Shown here in pieces: positions 8,725-17,308 of a stretch of 64,000 nt of DNA. The stretch covers positions 1 to 64,000 of the forward strand of contig NZ_SJKA01000002.1 of assembly GCF_004331435.1 (NCBI RefSeq), written 5' to 3'. The DNA comes from Kribbella sindirgiensis. GTDB taxonomy: Bacteria > Actinomycetota > Actinomycetes > Propionibacteriales > Kribbellaceae. The translations under genes were made by a program, and so were the position numbers. Numbering within the stretch: the stretch's first letter is position 1; each line of letters starts with the position of its first letter. The notes beneath the pieces are model-generated. The model was given only the letters and a program-made list of their open reading frames with translations. It was not told the origin of the DNA and searched no databases.

Positions 8725-9702
8725 GTGCGCCTGCCCCGCATCACCGCCCTGCTAGCTGTCGCGGCCCTCGCCCTGTCGGCCTGCGGGTCCTCGGACCCCG
8801 ACGATTCAGCTGAGGCCGGTGCCGCGAGCGCCGGGTACCCGCGGACCATCGAGCACGCGATGGGCACGACCGAGATCAAGAGCAAGCCGAAGCGGGTGGT
8901 CGCGCTCGACACCAGCTACGTGGACGCGACGCTGATCCTGGACACCCCGGTCGTCGGGTACACCGACTACCGCACGATCAACGGGAAACTGCCGGACTAC
9001 CTCGGCGACGACCGGACGACGTACGGCGCCGAGGCCCAGTCGGTCGGCACGCTCGCCGAGCCGAACCTGGAGAAGATCGCCGCGCTGGAGCCGGACCTGA
9101 TCATCAGCGCGAAGGTCCGGCACGAGAAGCTGTACGACCAGCTGTCCGCGATCGCACCGACGATCATGTCCGAGACCACCGGGGCGACCTGGAAGGACAA
9201 CATCCGGCTGGAGGCGAAGGCGGTCGGCGCCGAGGAGCTCGCCGAGCAGGAGATCGCGGCCTACGAGCAGGCCGCGAAGACGGTCGGCGCCGCGATCAAC
9301 GCCAAGGCGAACAACCCGACGATCTCCGTGGTCCGGTTCGTCGACGGCCCGACCCGGCTGTACCAGAACGCGAGCTACTCCGGGATCGTGCTGAAGGACG
9401 CCGGCCTGAAGCGGCCGAAGTCCCAGGACGTCGCCGGCTTCGCACTCGAGATCAGCCCGGAACGGATCAAGGACGCGGACGCCGACGCGATCTTCGTGGC
9501 GACGTACGCCGACGACAAGGGCCTGAGCAAGAAGACCGAGGCCCAGTTCAAGGCCAACCCGCTCTGGAAGCCGCTCGCCGCCAAGGTCCACGACGTCCCC
9601 GACCTCACCTGGATGACCGCTGTAGGCCTCCAGGGCGCCTGGTCCATCCTCACCGACCTCGCCAAAACCTTCGACGTCCCCGCACCCGTCAAGCCGGCGT
9701 GA
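8725..9702 (+). CDS. Iron-siderophore-binding lipoprotein
   Basis: A 325-residue periplasmic-binding-type lipoprotein of the FepB/FhuD class. The signal peptide ends in a lipobox (LALSAC), so Cys is lipid-anchored. PKRVVALDTSYVDATLILD and LEPDLIISAKV are typical of helical-backbone (TroA-like) siderophore receptors. The GTG start is chosen because GGAGA lies five bases upstream and the signal peptide then begins with a charged Arg; an ATG 27 bases earlier lacks that spacing. It delivers the siderophore to the divergent permease complex. Confidence 0.92.
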   Translation: MRLPRITALLAVAALALSACGSSDPDDSAEAGAASAGYPRTIEHAMGTTEIKSKPKRVVALDTSYVDATLILDTPVVGYTDYRTINGKLPDYLGDDRTTYGAEAQSVGTLAEPNLEKIAALEPDLIISAKVRHEKLYDQLSAIAPTIMSETTGATWKDNIRLEAKAVGAEELAEQEIAAYEQAAKTVGAAINAKANNPTISVVRFVDGPTRLYQNASYSGIVLKDAGLKRPKSQDVAGFALEISPERIKDADADAIFVATYADDKGLSKKTEAQFKANPLWKPLAAKVHDVPDLTWMTAVGLQGAWSILTDLAKTFDVPAPVKPA

Positions 9703-10374
9703 TCAGCTCACCTTGAAGTCCGTCGTCTCCGTGCCTTTGGCGCCGGCCTCGGTGACGACGGACACCGTCAGGTGATAGACGCCCCGGACCTCCAGCGAGT
9801 CGCTCGCCATGGTGAAGCTCTCACCGCAGGACCCGCTTCGCACGGTTCTGATGACGACGGATCCGCGTTTGAGCACCCAGGTCGGATAGCAGCCGGTGGA
9901 CGGGTAGTGACCGGTCTCGTCAAGCACCTGAGCTCTGGTGGTCGGCAGCGCACCGGCGCGGTACTCGCCCGGCCCGATCTTGCCGTAGCTGCCCATCTGG
10001 ATGGTGATCGCCAGCGTGCCGGGCGACAGGGTCGGCGGAGTGCTCGAACTCCCGGGATCGGTGATCTGGGCGGTCGGTGTCTCCGTCACGGTCTCGGTCA
10101 CCGTGCTGGTGGCGGTGGTCGTCGCGGTCGCGGTGGTGGTCGACAGGACGGTGGTCTGCGGTGGGGCCGGGTTGATGGCGGTCGGGAGTACGTCGGCCTG
10201 ACCGAGCACGATGGTGAGCGCCGACCCGATCAGCGCGCCGACGACCGGAATGGTCGCGATCAGGGCCGGATGTTTGTGCCAGGGATCCCTGTCGTCACGG
10301 CCGCCGTCCGGTGGCTCGTCCTGGTTTCGGGCAGGCGTGACGGTCTTGCTCTGGTCCACTGTGGTTCCCCCCAC
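9703..10374 (-). CDS. Membrane-anchored protein with Thr-rich linker, unknown function
   Basis: A 223-residue protein I do not recognise. It has a charged cytoplasmic tail (about 1-35), one transmembrane helix (PALIATIPVVGALIGSALTI), a linker rich in Thr, Ser and Val (about 70-115), then a compact extracytoplasmic domain with two cysteines that could form a disulfide (GCYPTW and SGSCGES). The layout is that of a surface-displayed domain on a stalk. It ends tail to tail with the siderophore receptor with no gap, but no functional link can be shown. Confidence 0.75.
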   Translation of the reverse strand: MGGTTVDQSKTVTPARNQDEPPDGGRDDRDPWHKHPALIATIPVVGALIGSALTIVLGQADVLPTAINPAPPQTTVLSTTTATATTTATSTVTETVTETPTAQITDPGSSSTPPTLSPGTLAITIQMGSYGKIGPGEYRAGALPTTRAQVLDETGHYPSTGCYPTWVLKRGSVVIRTVRSGSCGESFTMASDSLEVRGVYHLTVSVVTEAGAKGTETTDFKVS

Positions 10375-10478
10375 GTGAAGTCGTTCCCGGCGGCCCCCCA
10401 GCCACCGGTGTGATGGTCAACGATGGACCAAAAACCTGACGGCGTCCACAGCGGAGAGTGACCGGTTAGGGTGCGGGT

Positions 10479-11123
10479 ATGACGGGGCTCGGGCGGTGGC
10501 ATGTCGGTCCGTGGACCACTCGGGGGACGCGGCCGGGTGAGGTGGCGGTGCCTGGGCGGCGGCGGACGGTTGATGAGCTGAACTTCGATGTCGTCGGGTT
10601 GGCTCGGATTCTCGGGCGGCGGTTGTCGGGGCGGGACGAGCTGCAGGTGCGGTTGTGGCAGAACGAGCTGCGGCCGACGCACACGCGCCTGTGTGGTCTG
10701 CACACGTTGGCCGATCCATCGAACGCCCAGCTGCTCCACGACACTGCCCAAGAAGCTCTTGCCTGGTTGAGCGAGCGCGCGCCGGCCGGGTACGAGTTCG
10801 TGTTGAGCGACGCGGTCGAGCTGCGCCCGGTGCTCGACCTCTCCGCACCTGTGGTCGCCGTAGACGCGGTTGTCGTGTTGGCCGACGTACCGCTGCCTGC
10901 TGCTCGGTTGGCGACAGCACATGTACGCCGGTCCGCTGCAGGTGACTGGTACGCCGGAGACGCGGTGTGCAACTGGTCCGGCCCGCACACCACGTCCAAC
11001 GGGGCAGTAGCCGTCGTACGGCAAGCACGTGCCGAGTTGGTGGAGCAACTACGTGCAGCAGGGCGAGACGATCTGGCTGCGACCGCGGAGCGTTGGCCTA
11101 CTGTGCCTGTGGAGTCCGACTGA
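10479..11123 (+). CDS. Conserved-looking hypothetical protein
   Basis: A 214-residue soluble protein with no domain I recognise and no signal peptide or membrane segment. Coding is supported by strong third-position GC in this frame, a clean ATG start and a C-terminal helical region (AVVRQARAELVEQLRAAGRDDLAA) that looks like a folded protein. It stands alone between convergent and divergent neighbours. No function is proposed. Confidence 0.65.
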   Translation: MTGLGRWHVGPWTTRGTRPGEVAVPGRRRTVDELNFDVVGLARILGRRLSGRDELQVRLWQNELRPTHTRLCGLHTLADPSNAQLLHDTAQEALAWLSERAPAGYEFVLSDAVELRPVLDLSAPVVAVDAVVVLADVPLPAARLATAHVRRSAAGDWYAGDAVCNWSGPHTTSNGAVAVVRQARAELVEQLRAAGRDDLAATAERWPTVPVESD

Positions 11124-11187
11124 GTGTGTTGAGCAACGCCACCGTGCCAGGCGGGCCGGCCAGGTCGAGCAGGCTTCGACCGTCTGT

Positions 11188-11787
11188 CTAGGCGTGTTCT
11201 TCGCGCTCCAGGGCCCGCAGGAGGGCAGCGAAGCCGGCCTCGATCCCGGCCGCGTCACCGCTCGTCCGCCACTCGATCAGGAACCCGCGCAGCGTCGCGA
11301 GGATCAGCTCCGCAACCTCGGTCTTGCGCTGGTCGTCCCACGTGTCCGGGCACAGCGTCAGCAACGCCGGCAGGTACTGGCGGGACGCTGACCGCGCGAG
11401 GTCGGCGTACCGCCCGGCGTCGTACATCGCGAGCCCGATCGCCTGGTCCAGCACACCCGACTCGACGCCGATCAGCGTCGGCCACATCGACCGCACGCGG
11501 TCCGCCAACGACCTGTCCGGACCCGCCCCGGCGGCCTCCATCGCGCGGCCGATGCGGCGTTCGCGCAGTTGCAGGACCGCCTGCGTGAGCAGGTCCTCGG
11601 GGCCCTCGAAGTGGTACAGCAGCACCTTGTGCGTCGTACCGGCCGCGCGCGCCGCCCGCCGGAGCGAGAAGTCGACCAGTCCGTTGACGCCCAGCTCGTC
11701 CGCGACCTTGTCCAGCAGTTCGCGTCGCCGCGCCTCACCTCGTGGCGACCTGGCCGACCGCCGATACCCCGTTCGCTCCTCGGACAC
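11188..11787 (-). CDS. TetR family transcriptional regulator
   Basis: A 199-residue regulator. The N-terminal helix-turn-helix covers about residues 20-65 (DKVADELGVNGLVDFSLRRAARAAGTTHKVLLYHF), and the rest is a helical ligand-binding domain. It starts three bases after the MEMO1-like gene stops, so it is probably the last gene of the folP2 operon. The GTG start sits almost on top of the previous stop with no spaced ribosome binding site, suggesting translational coupling. Its ligand cannot be inferred. Confidence 0.88.
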   Translation of the reverse strand: MSEERTGYRRSARSPRGEARRRELLDKVADELGVNGLVDFSLRRAARAAGTTHKVLLYHFEGPEDLLTQAVLQLRERRIGRAMEAAGAGPDRSLADRVRSMWPTLIGVESGVLDQAIGLAMYDAGRYADLARSASRQYLPALLTLCPDTWDDQRKTEVAELILATLRGFLIEWRTSGDAAGIEAGFAALLRALEREEHA

Positions 11788-11790
11788 CCT

Positions 11791-12477
11791 CTAAGTAAAG
11801 CTGGCGACGAAGTATCCGACGCCGTACGGTGCCGCTTCGTAGGTCAGGTCGCCCGAGAGCGACGTACCTTCGAGGGCTCCCGCCAGCACCTGCCAGGGTG
11901 CTCGGCCGGCGGCTTGAAGCTCGTTGGCGAGGTCCGGGTCCACGGCCTTGAGTACGTCGAGATTCCTGTGTTGCAAGGCGTTGGCGACGGTGGTGTCGAA
12001 GATCTCTGCGCGGGGGTGGAGGTGGACGGGCGAGTGTTCGCTGCGGCGGGCCGAGCCGTCGCCCATGACCAGCAGGCCGATGCGATCGTTGCTGTCAGCA
12101 ATCTCTCGGCCAAGGCGGACGCAGGCATCCGGTGGGGTGTCGGGCGGGAGTGCTCGATAGGTGCGCGGCAGGTGTACGGCCTTCGTCTGCTCGAGCAGCC
12201 AGCCGCCGATCGCCAGCGACAACGGGAGCACCGCTGGGCCCGTTCCGAACCGCACACCAGATGCACCATAAGCACCGAACGAGCCGCCCGCCGCGCCGTC
12301 GTAGGTGCTCGCGGCGGTTGCGGATCCGATGACCACGATGCGTGCTGCGGTGGCCAGTGATTCGACGGCTGTCAGGGAGGCGGCGCGGAGGTCGTCGAGT
12401 TCGGGGGCGGCGCCGGACGCGACCTCGGGCACGAGCAGCGGCGGATGCGGGCAGACCGCGGCAGCGACAACAGGCAC
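11791..12477 (-). CDS. MEMO1/class III extradiol dioxygenase-like protein
   Basis: A 228-residue protein beginning MPVVAAAVCPHPPLLVPEV, the hallmark of actinobacterial proteins annotated as class III extradiol dioxygenase subunit B-like (LigB/MEMO1 fold). The Cys-Pro-His-Pro-Pro segment and a later LLVMGDGSARRSEHSPVHLHPRAEIFD line a putative metal-binding cleft. Genuine dioxygenase activity is unproven for this group. It follows the reductase gene by three bases, within an operon with FolP2-like protein. Confidence 0.8.
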   Translation of the reverse strand: MPVVAAAVCPHPPLLVPEVASGAAPELDDLRAASLTAVESLATAARIVVIGSATAASTYDGAAGGSFGAYGASGVRFGTGPAVLPLSLAIGGWLLEQTKAVHLPRTYRALPPDTPPDACVRLGREIADSNDRIGLLVMGDGSARRSEHSPVHLHPRAEIFDTTVANALQHRNLDVLKAVDPDLANELQAAGRAPWQVLAGALEGTSLSGDLTYEAAPYGVGYFVASFT

Positions 12478-12480
12478 GAC

Positions 12481-13206
12481 TCAGGCCTTCCGGACGTAGC
12501 GGAAGAAGAGGTAGTCGTCCCCGGCGGACAGCGCCGTCTCCAGCTTCATCTGCCGGGTGAGCGTCGACGGGGCCCCGGCGATGATCCGGCTGGATCCAGG
12601 TCCCGCGAGCAGCGGCGCCAGCGCGAGACACAACTCGTCGACCTGGTCGGCCGCGGTCAGCGCACCGAGTAGATGGGGCCCGCCCTCGGACAGGACCTGC
12701 GTCATCCCGCGTGCGGTGAACGCGTCGACGACCGCCGGCAGGTCGACCGCCACCTCCCCCAGCACGAGCACCTCGGCGACCTCCGCCAGCGCCTCCCGGC
12801 GGTCCTCCGGTGAGCTCGCATGTGTCACCACGATCGGCCGTACGGCGGACTTGAACACCGGATTCACCGGACTCAGCTCGAGCCGCGACGACACGATCGC
12901 GAGCGTCGGATTCTCGGCGAGCCCGGCCGCCGTCCGCCATTCGCGCGCCTTGGCCGACAGCTTCAGCGGGCTGTAGCCCTCGTCGCGGATCGTCCCCGCG
13001 CCGACCAGGACGACGTCCGCCAATCGCCGGATCACGCTGAACACCCGGCTGTCGGAGTCGCTCGACAGCGCCTTCGACTGACCGTCGATCTCGACCGCAC
13101 CGTCCAGGCTGCTCACGAAGTTCGCCCGCAGGTGCGGCACCGTACGGTCCGCGACCTCGTAGGCCGCGATCAGTTCCTCGTCGCTCAGGTCGTCCAGGCG
13201 GCGCAT
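12481..13206 (-). CDS. Pyrimidine reductase family protein (RibD C-terminal domain)
   Basis: A 241-residue stand-alone RibD-C/dihydrofolate-reductase-like protein. It has the family pattern RANFVSSLDGAVEIDG near the amino end, ADVVLVGAGTIRDEGY in the middle, and LSEGGPHLLGAL late. Such proteins bind NADPH and reduce ribosylated pyrimidines in riboflavin synthesis or a related pteridine. No deaminase domain is present. The start ATG overlaps the folP2 stop by one base (TGATG). The substrate is undetermined. Confidence 0.85.
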   Translation of the reverse strand: MRRLDDLSDEELIAAYEVADRTVPHLRANFVSSLDGAVEIDGQSKALSSDSDSRVFSVIRRLADVVLVGAGTIRDEGYSPLKLSAKAREWRTAAGLAENPTLAIVSSRLELSPVNPVFKSAVRPIVVTHASSPEDRREALAEVAEVLVLGEVAVDLPAVVDAFTARGMTQVLSEGGPHLLGALTAADQVDELCLALAPLLAGPGSSRIIAGAPSTLTRQMKLETALSAGDDYLFFRYVRKA

Positions 13207-14084
13207 CAGGCGAGGCTCCTTCGGGTTCCGGCGGGCTGCGCGGTGCCACGCAGTACGGCGATGAAGTCGAGGGCCTGCCGCGCGGCCGGTACGTCGTGCA
13301 CGCGGAAGACGCGGGCGCCCAGCCAGGCCGAGACGCTGAGCGCCGCGAGGGTGCCGTTACCGCGCTGTCCCGGCGGCAGTTCGAGGGTCTCGCCGATGAA
13401 GTCCTTGTTCGAAACCGCGACCAGGACCGGCCAGCCGGTGGCCGCGAGTTCGTCGAGGCGGCGGGTCAATTCCAGCGACTGGAGCGTGTTCTTGCCGAAG
13501 TCGTGGGTCGGGTCGATCAGGATCCCGTCCGGCCGGACGCCCGCGGCGAGCGCGCGGTCCGCGAGGGCGGTGGTCGTGCGGATCACGTCCGCGACCACGT
13601 CGTCGTACGCCATCCGGTGCGGGTCGGTGCGCGGTGAGAGGCCGCCGACGTGACTGCACACCAGCCCGATGCCGGCCGCGGCCGCGGCGTTCACCAGGTC
13701 GGGATCGGCGCCGGCCCAGGTGTCGTTGATCAGGTCGGCGCCGGCGTCGGCGACCTGCCGCGCGACACCGCTGCGGTACGTGTCGACGCTGATCACCAAC
13801 TCCGGATGCCGGGCGCGGATCGCGGCCACGAAGTCCACGGTCCGGCGGAGTTCCTCGGCCTCGCTGACCGGCTCGCCGTACCCTGCCTTCACGCCGCCGA
13901 TGTCGACCAGATCGGCACCCTCGGCGACGGCCTGGTCGATCGCCGCGAACGCCGCGTCGGTCGCGTACGTCGCCCCGCGGTCGAAGAACGAGTCCGGCGT
14001 CCGATTGATGATCGCCATCAGCGCGAATTCGCCGGCCCCGAAGGACCGGCTGCCCAGCCGGAGGACACCGTCGCTCGTGGTCAC
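13206..14084 (-). CDS. folP2: FolP2-like dihydropteroate synthase homologue
   Basis: A 292-residue TIM-barrel protein of the pterin-binding family. Its motif is [15 protein letters not shown], as in mycobacterial FolP2, and not the GVLNVTPDSFSDGG of true dihydropteroate synthase (FolP1). [29 protein letters not shown] and [11 protein letters not shown] also match FolP2. From memory, mycobacterial FolP2 lacks dihydropteroate synthase activity, so folate synthesis should not be assumed. It opens an operon with a RibD-C reductase, which hints at another pterin-like chemistry. Confidence 0.85.
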   Translation of the reverse strand: MTTSDGVLRLGSRSFGAGEFALMAIINRTPDSFFDRGATYATDAAFAAIDQAVAEGADLVDIGGVKAGYGEPVSEAEELRRTVDFVAAIRARHPELVISVDTYRSGVARQVADAGADLINDTWAGADPDLVNAAAAAGIGLVCSHVGGLSPRTDPHRMAYDDVVADVIRTTTALADRALAAGVRPDGILIDPTHDFGKNTLQSLELTRRLDELAATGWPVLVAVSNKDFIGETLELPPGQRGNGTLAALSVSAWLGARVFRVHDVPAARQALDFIAVLRGTAQPAGTRRSLA

Positions 14085-14104
14085 GCGACCGACTGTACGG
14101 GGGG

Positions 14105-14206
14105 CGGACCTGCACCACTCACCAACCCACGCGCCGACGGCACCGCGACCGCACGCTGAGCGGGCGGGCCGTCACGTTCCGCGAGTTGGTGAGTGCTGGA
14201 GGTCCG
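14105..14206. repeat. Terminal-inverted-repeat element, family C copy 1
   Basis: A 102-bp intergenic element bounded by near-perfect terminal inverted repeats: CGGACCTGCACCACTCACCA at the left and the reverse complement of CGGACCTCCAGCACTCACCA at the right (20 of 22 positions agree over the full arms). It lies between folP2 and the divergent fucose operon. A second copy with the same ends is at 19924-20014. No coding capacity. Confidence 0.8.
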
Positions 14207-14231
14207 GGCCAAGCTACCGCGGGAGCCACAT

Positions 14232-14243
14232 ATCCTATAGGAT
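14232..14243. promoter_or_regulatory. Candidate operator, 12-bp perfect palindrome
   Basis: ATCCTATAGGAT is a perfect palindrome 40 bp upstream of the L-fuconate dehydratase start. Short AT-rich palindromes of this form are typical of GntR-family operators in sugar-acid operons. No regulator gene lies beside this operon; a GntR-FCD gene occurs at 31100-31771 but linking them is speculation. Confidence 0.55.
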
Positions 14244-14283
14244 CCGTCCCGACAGTCCGCCCACGCAGCAGATCGGGTCCTCG

Positions 14284-15600
14284 ATGCCACGATTCACCGA
14301 GTTCGAGACGTACGACGTCCGTTTCCCCACGTCGCTGGACCTGGACGGCTCCGACGCGATGAACACCGACCCGGACTACTCCGCGGCGTACGTCATCCTG
14401 CGGACCGACGCCGGCGACGGGCTCGAGGGGCACGGGTTCGCGTTCACGATCGGTCGCGGCAACGACATCCAGACGACCGCCATCGAGGCGCTCCGCGACC
14501 ACGTCCTCGGACTCGACCTGGACGCCACGCTGAACGACCTCGGCGGGTTCTGGAAGTCGCTCGTGCACGACTCGCAGCTGCGCTGGCTCGGCCCCGAGAA
14601 GGGCGTCATGCACATGGCGATCGGCGCGGTCGTCAACGCGGTGTGGGACCTGGCCGCCAAGCGCGCCGGCGTACCGCTGTGGAAGCTGCTGTCCGACCTG
14701 ACCCCGGAGCAGATCGTCGACCTCGTCGACTTCCGGTACCTGACGGACGCGCTGACGCGCGACGAGGCGCTGGACATCCTGCGCAAGGCCGAGGCCGGTC
14801 GCGCCGAGCGGGAGGCGATCCTGCGGGAGCGCGGCTACCCGGCGTACACGACGACTCCCGGCTGGCTCGGGTACGACGACGCGAAGCTCGTCCGGCTCTG
14901 TCACGAGGCGATCGCCGAGGGGTTCACGCAGATCAAGCTCAAGGTCGGCGCGAACCTGGACGACGACATCCGCCGGATGCGGCTGGCCCGCGAGGCGGTC
15001 GGGCCGGACATCCGGATCGCGGTCGACGCGAACCAGCGCTGGGACGTCGCCGACGCGATCATCTGGATCGAGGCCCTGAAGCCGTACGACGTCTGGTGGG
15101 TGGAGGAACCGACCAGCCCGGACGACATCCTCGGGCACGCGGCCATCGCGCGCGCCATCGCGCCGATCCGGGTCGCGACCGGTGAGCACGTGCAGAACCG
15201 GATCGTGTTCAAACAGATGCTTCAGGCCGAGGCGCTGTCGGTGCTGCAGCTCGACTCGGCCCGGGTCGCCGGCGTCAACGAGAACATCGCGAACCTGCTG
15301 CTGGCGGCGAAGTTCGGCGTACCGGTGTGCCCGCACGCGGGCGGGGTAGGACTGTGTGAGCTGGTCCAGCACCTGTCGATGTTCGACTACGTCGCGGTGA
15401 GCGGATCGCTGGACGACCGGGTGATCGAGTTCGTGGACCACCTGCACGAGCACTTCCTGGACCCGGTGGTGATTCGGGACGGGCACTACGTGGCACCGGT
15501 GCGGCCCGGGTTCGGCGCCGAGATGGACGCCGAGACGCTGACCGACTTCCGGTTCCCGGGTGGCAAGATCTGGACCGACCTTCACAAGGAGAAGAAGTGA
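14284..15600 (+). CDS. L-fuconate dehydratase (enolase superfamily)
   Basis: It dehydrates L-fuconate to 2-keto-3-deoxy-L-fuconate. The 438-residue protein has mandelate-racemase/enolase architecture: an N-terminal capping domain, then a barrel with the KxK base (QIKLKVG), metal ligands in [21 protein letters not shown] and ATGEHVQNR, and a late histidine in [15 protein letters not shown]. The opening [31 protein letters not shown] is characteristic of fuconate dehydratases. It heads a three-gene plus-strand operon, with the next gene overlapping by GTGA. Confidence 0.92.
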   Translation: MPRFTEFETYDVRFPTSLDLDGSDAMNTDPDYSAAYVILRTDAGDGLEGHGFAFTIGRGNDIQTTAIEALRDHVLGLDLDATLNDLGGFWKSLVHDSQLRWLGPEKGVMHMAIGAVVNAVWDLAAKRAGVPLWKLLSDLTPEQIVDLVDFRYLTDALTRDEALDILRKAEAGRAEREAILRERGYPAYTTTPGWLGYDDAKLVRLCHEAIAEGFTQIKLKVGANLDDDIRRMRLAREAVGPDIRIAVDANQRWDVADAIIWIEALKPYDVWWVEEPTSPDDILGHAAIARAIAPIRVATGEHVQNRIVFKQMLQAEALSVLQLDSARVAGVNENIANLLLAAKFGVPVCPHAGGVGLCELVQHLSMFDYVAVSGSLDDRVIEFVDHLHEHFLDPVVIRDGHYVAPVRPGFGAEMDAETLTDFRFPGGKIWTDLHKEKK

Positions 15601-16346
15601 CGGACTTCGCCGGCCTTCGGGCCGTGGTGACCGGTGGCGCATCGGGGATCGGCCTGGCGGCGGCGAAGTTGCTCGCCTCCCGGGGCGCCCAGGTGGTCGT
15701 GTTCGACCTGAAGCCGGAGGTCGCCGAGCCGCTGACCGGGATCGCCGCCGACGTCAGCGACGACGTCTCGGTGCGGGACGCGGTCGCCGCGGCCGCACTG
15801 CAGCTCGGCGGGATCGACATCGTGGTGAACAACGCCGGCATCGGCGCGCAGGGCAACGTGACCGCGAACGACGACGACGAATGGCACCGCGTGCTGGACG
15901 TCAACGTGGTCGGCATCGCGCGCGTGACCCGGGCCGCGCTGCCGCACCTGCGGAAGTCGGACGCGGCCGCGATCGTCAACACCTGCTCGATCGCCGCGAC
16001 CGCCGGACTCCCGAACCGGGCGCTGTACTCGGCCAGCAAGGGCGCCGTCCTGGCGCTGACGATGGCGATGGCCGCGGACCACGTCCGGGAAGGGATCCGG
16101 GTGAACTGCGTGAACCCCGGTACGGCGGACACGCCGTGGGTCGGACGTCTGCTCGACGTCGCGGCGGACCCGGCCGCGGAACGCGCGGCCCTCGAGGCGC
16201 GGCAGCCGATGGGCCGCCTGGTCTCGGCCGACGAGGTCGCCCAGGCGATCGCGTACCTGGCCAGCCCGCTGTCCGGATCCACCACGGGTACGGCGGTGGC
16301 GGTCGACGGCGGGATGCAGAACCTGCGGATTCCGGCGGCCCGCTGA
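15597..16346 (+). CDS. SDR oxidoreductase, probable 2-keto-3-deoxy-L-fuconate dehydrogenase
   Basis: A 249-residue classical short-chain dehydrogenase. The cofactor motif is [12 protein letters not shown] follows at about residue 80, and the catalytic Ser-Tyr-Lys is in [21 protein letters not shown]. Placed after fuconate dehydratase and before an aldo/keto reductase, it most likely oxidises 2-keto-3-deoxy-L-fuconate to the diketo acid; oxidation of L-fucose itself is the alternative. Both ends overlap neighbours (GTGA upstream, TGATG downstream). Confidence 0.88.
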   Translation: MTDFAGLRAVVTGGASGIGLAAAKLLASRGAQVVVFDLKPEVAEPLTGIAADVSDDVSVRDAVAAAALQLGGIDIVVNNAGIGAQGNVTANDDDEWHRVLDVNVVGIARVTRAALPHLRKSDAAAIVNTCSIAATAGLPNRALYSASKGAVLALTMAMAADHVREGIRVNCVNPGTADTPWVGRLLDVAADPAAERAALEARQPMGRLVSADEVAQAIAYLASPLSGSTTGTAVAVDGGMQNLRIPAAR

Positions 16347-17308
16347 TGAGGCTCTTTCCGGAGGGTCAGCGCGTCGGGCTCGGCGGTGCGCCGTTGGGCA
16401 GCCTGCTCGGCGAGGTCACCGACGCCGAGGCGGTCGCGACCGTGAACGCGGCCTGGGACGAGGGCTGGCGGTACTTCGACACCGCGCCGCACTACGGGCT
16501 CGGGCTGGCCGAGGAACGGCTCGGTCCGGGGCTCGCCGGGAAGCCGCGCTCGGAGTACGTCCTGTCGTCCAAGGTCGGGCGGATCATCTACGAGGCGGAC
16601 GCCGATGCACCCGACGACGAAGGGTTCGCGGTCAGTACGCGGCGGCGCCGGCGGTGGGACTTCTCCCGGGACGGCGTACTGCGGAGCATCGAGGACTCGT
16701 TGCGGCGGATCGGGACCGATCGGCTGGACGTGGTGTTCGTGCACGACCCCGACGATCACTTCGAGGAGGCGGTCGCGACCGCGTTCCCGACGCTGATCGA
16801 GCTGCGGGAGCAGGGCGTGATCGGCGCGATCGGGTCCGGGATGAACCAGTCGGCGATGCTGACCCGGTTCGTGCGGGAGATCGACATCGACGTGATCATG
16901 CTGGCCGGGCGGTACACGTTGATCGATCCGGACGGGTTGGACGACGTACTGCCTGCCTGTCTGGAGAACGACGTCCAGGTGGTTGCTGTGGGCATCTTCA
17001 ACTCCGGTCTGCTGTCGCAGCCGCGACCGGCGGCCGGCGCGACGTTCAACTACGAGCCGGCGGCACAGGCCCTGATCGACAAGGCCAACAAACTCGCGGA
17101 CATCTGCGAGTCCCACGGCACCACCCTCCCGGCGGCCGCCATTGCCTTCCCCCTCGCCCACCCCGCAGTAGCCGGCATCGCCGTAGGCTGCCGCACCCCC
17201 GAGGAAGTCCACACCAACGCTGCACTGGCCCGCACAGAAGTACCTGCTGGCCTGTGGTCAGACCTGAAGTCAGCAGGCCTGCTCCGCGAGGACGCGCCTA
17301 CTCCGTAG
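16346..17308 (+). CDS. Aldo/keto reductase, probable L-fucose dehydrogenase
   Basis: A 320-residue AKR-fold protein with WRYFDTAPHYGLGLAEERLG carrying the catalytic Asp and Tyr, a Lys in VLSSKVGR, and His in VVFVHDPDDH. It resembles the D-threo-aldose 1-dehydrogenase group that oxidises L-fucose to its lactone. Together with the dehydratase and the SDR it gives most of the non-phosphorylative fucose route; no lactonase, hydrolase or transporter gene is present nearby. Its 3' end overlaps the convergent pucR-type gene by 11 bases. Confidence 0.85.
   Translation: MRLFPEGQRVGLGGAPLGSLLGEVTDAEAVATVNAAWDEGWRYFDTAPHYGLGLAEERLGPGLAGKPRSEYVLSSKVGRIIYEADADAPDDEGFAVSTRRRRRWDFSRDGVLRSIEDSLRRIGTDRLDVVFVHDPDDHFEEAVATAFPTLIELREQGVIGAIGSGMNQSAMLTRFVREIDIDVIMLAGRYTLIDPDGLDDVLPACLENDVQVVAVGIFNSGLLSQPRPAAGATFNYEPAAQALIDKANKLADICESHGTTLPAAAIAFPLAHPAVAGIAVGCRTPEEVHTNAALARTEVPAGLWSDLKSAGLLREDAPTP

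Noticed and set aside
10001..10201. A plus-strand frame encoding Val/Thr-rich sequence opposite the 9703-10374 gene
   Set aside because: It mirrors the low-complexity Thr-rich linker of the real minus-strand gene.
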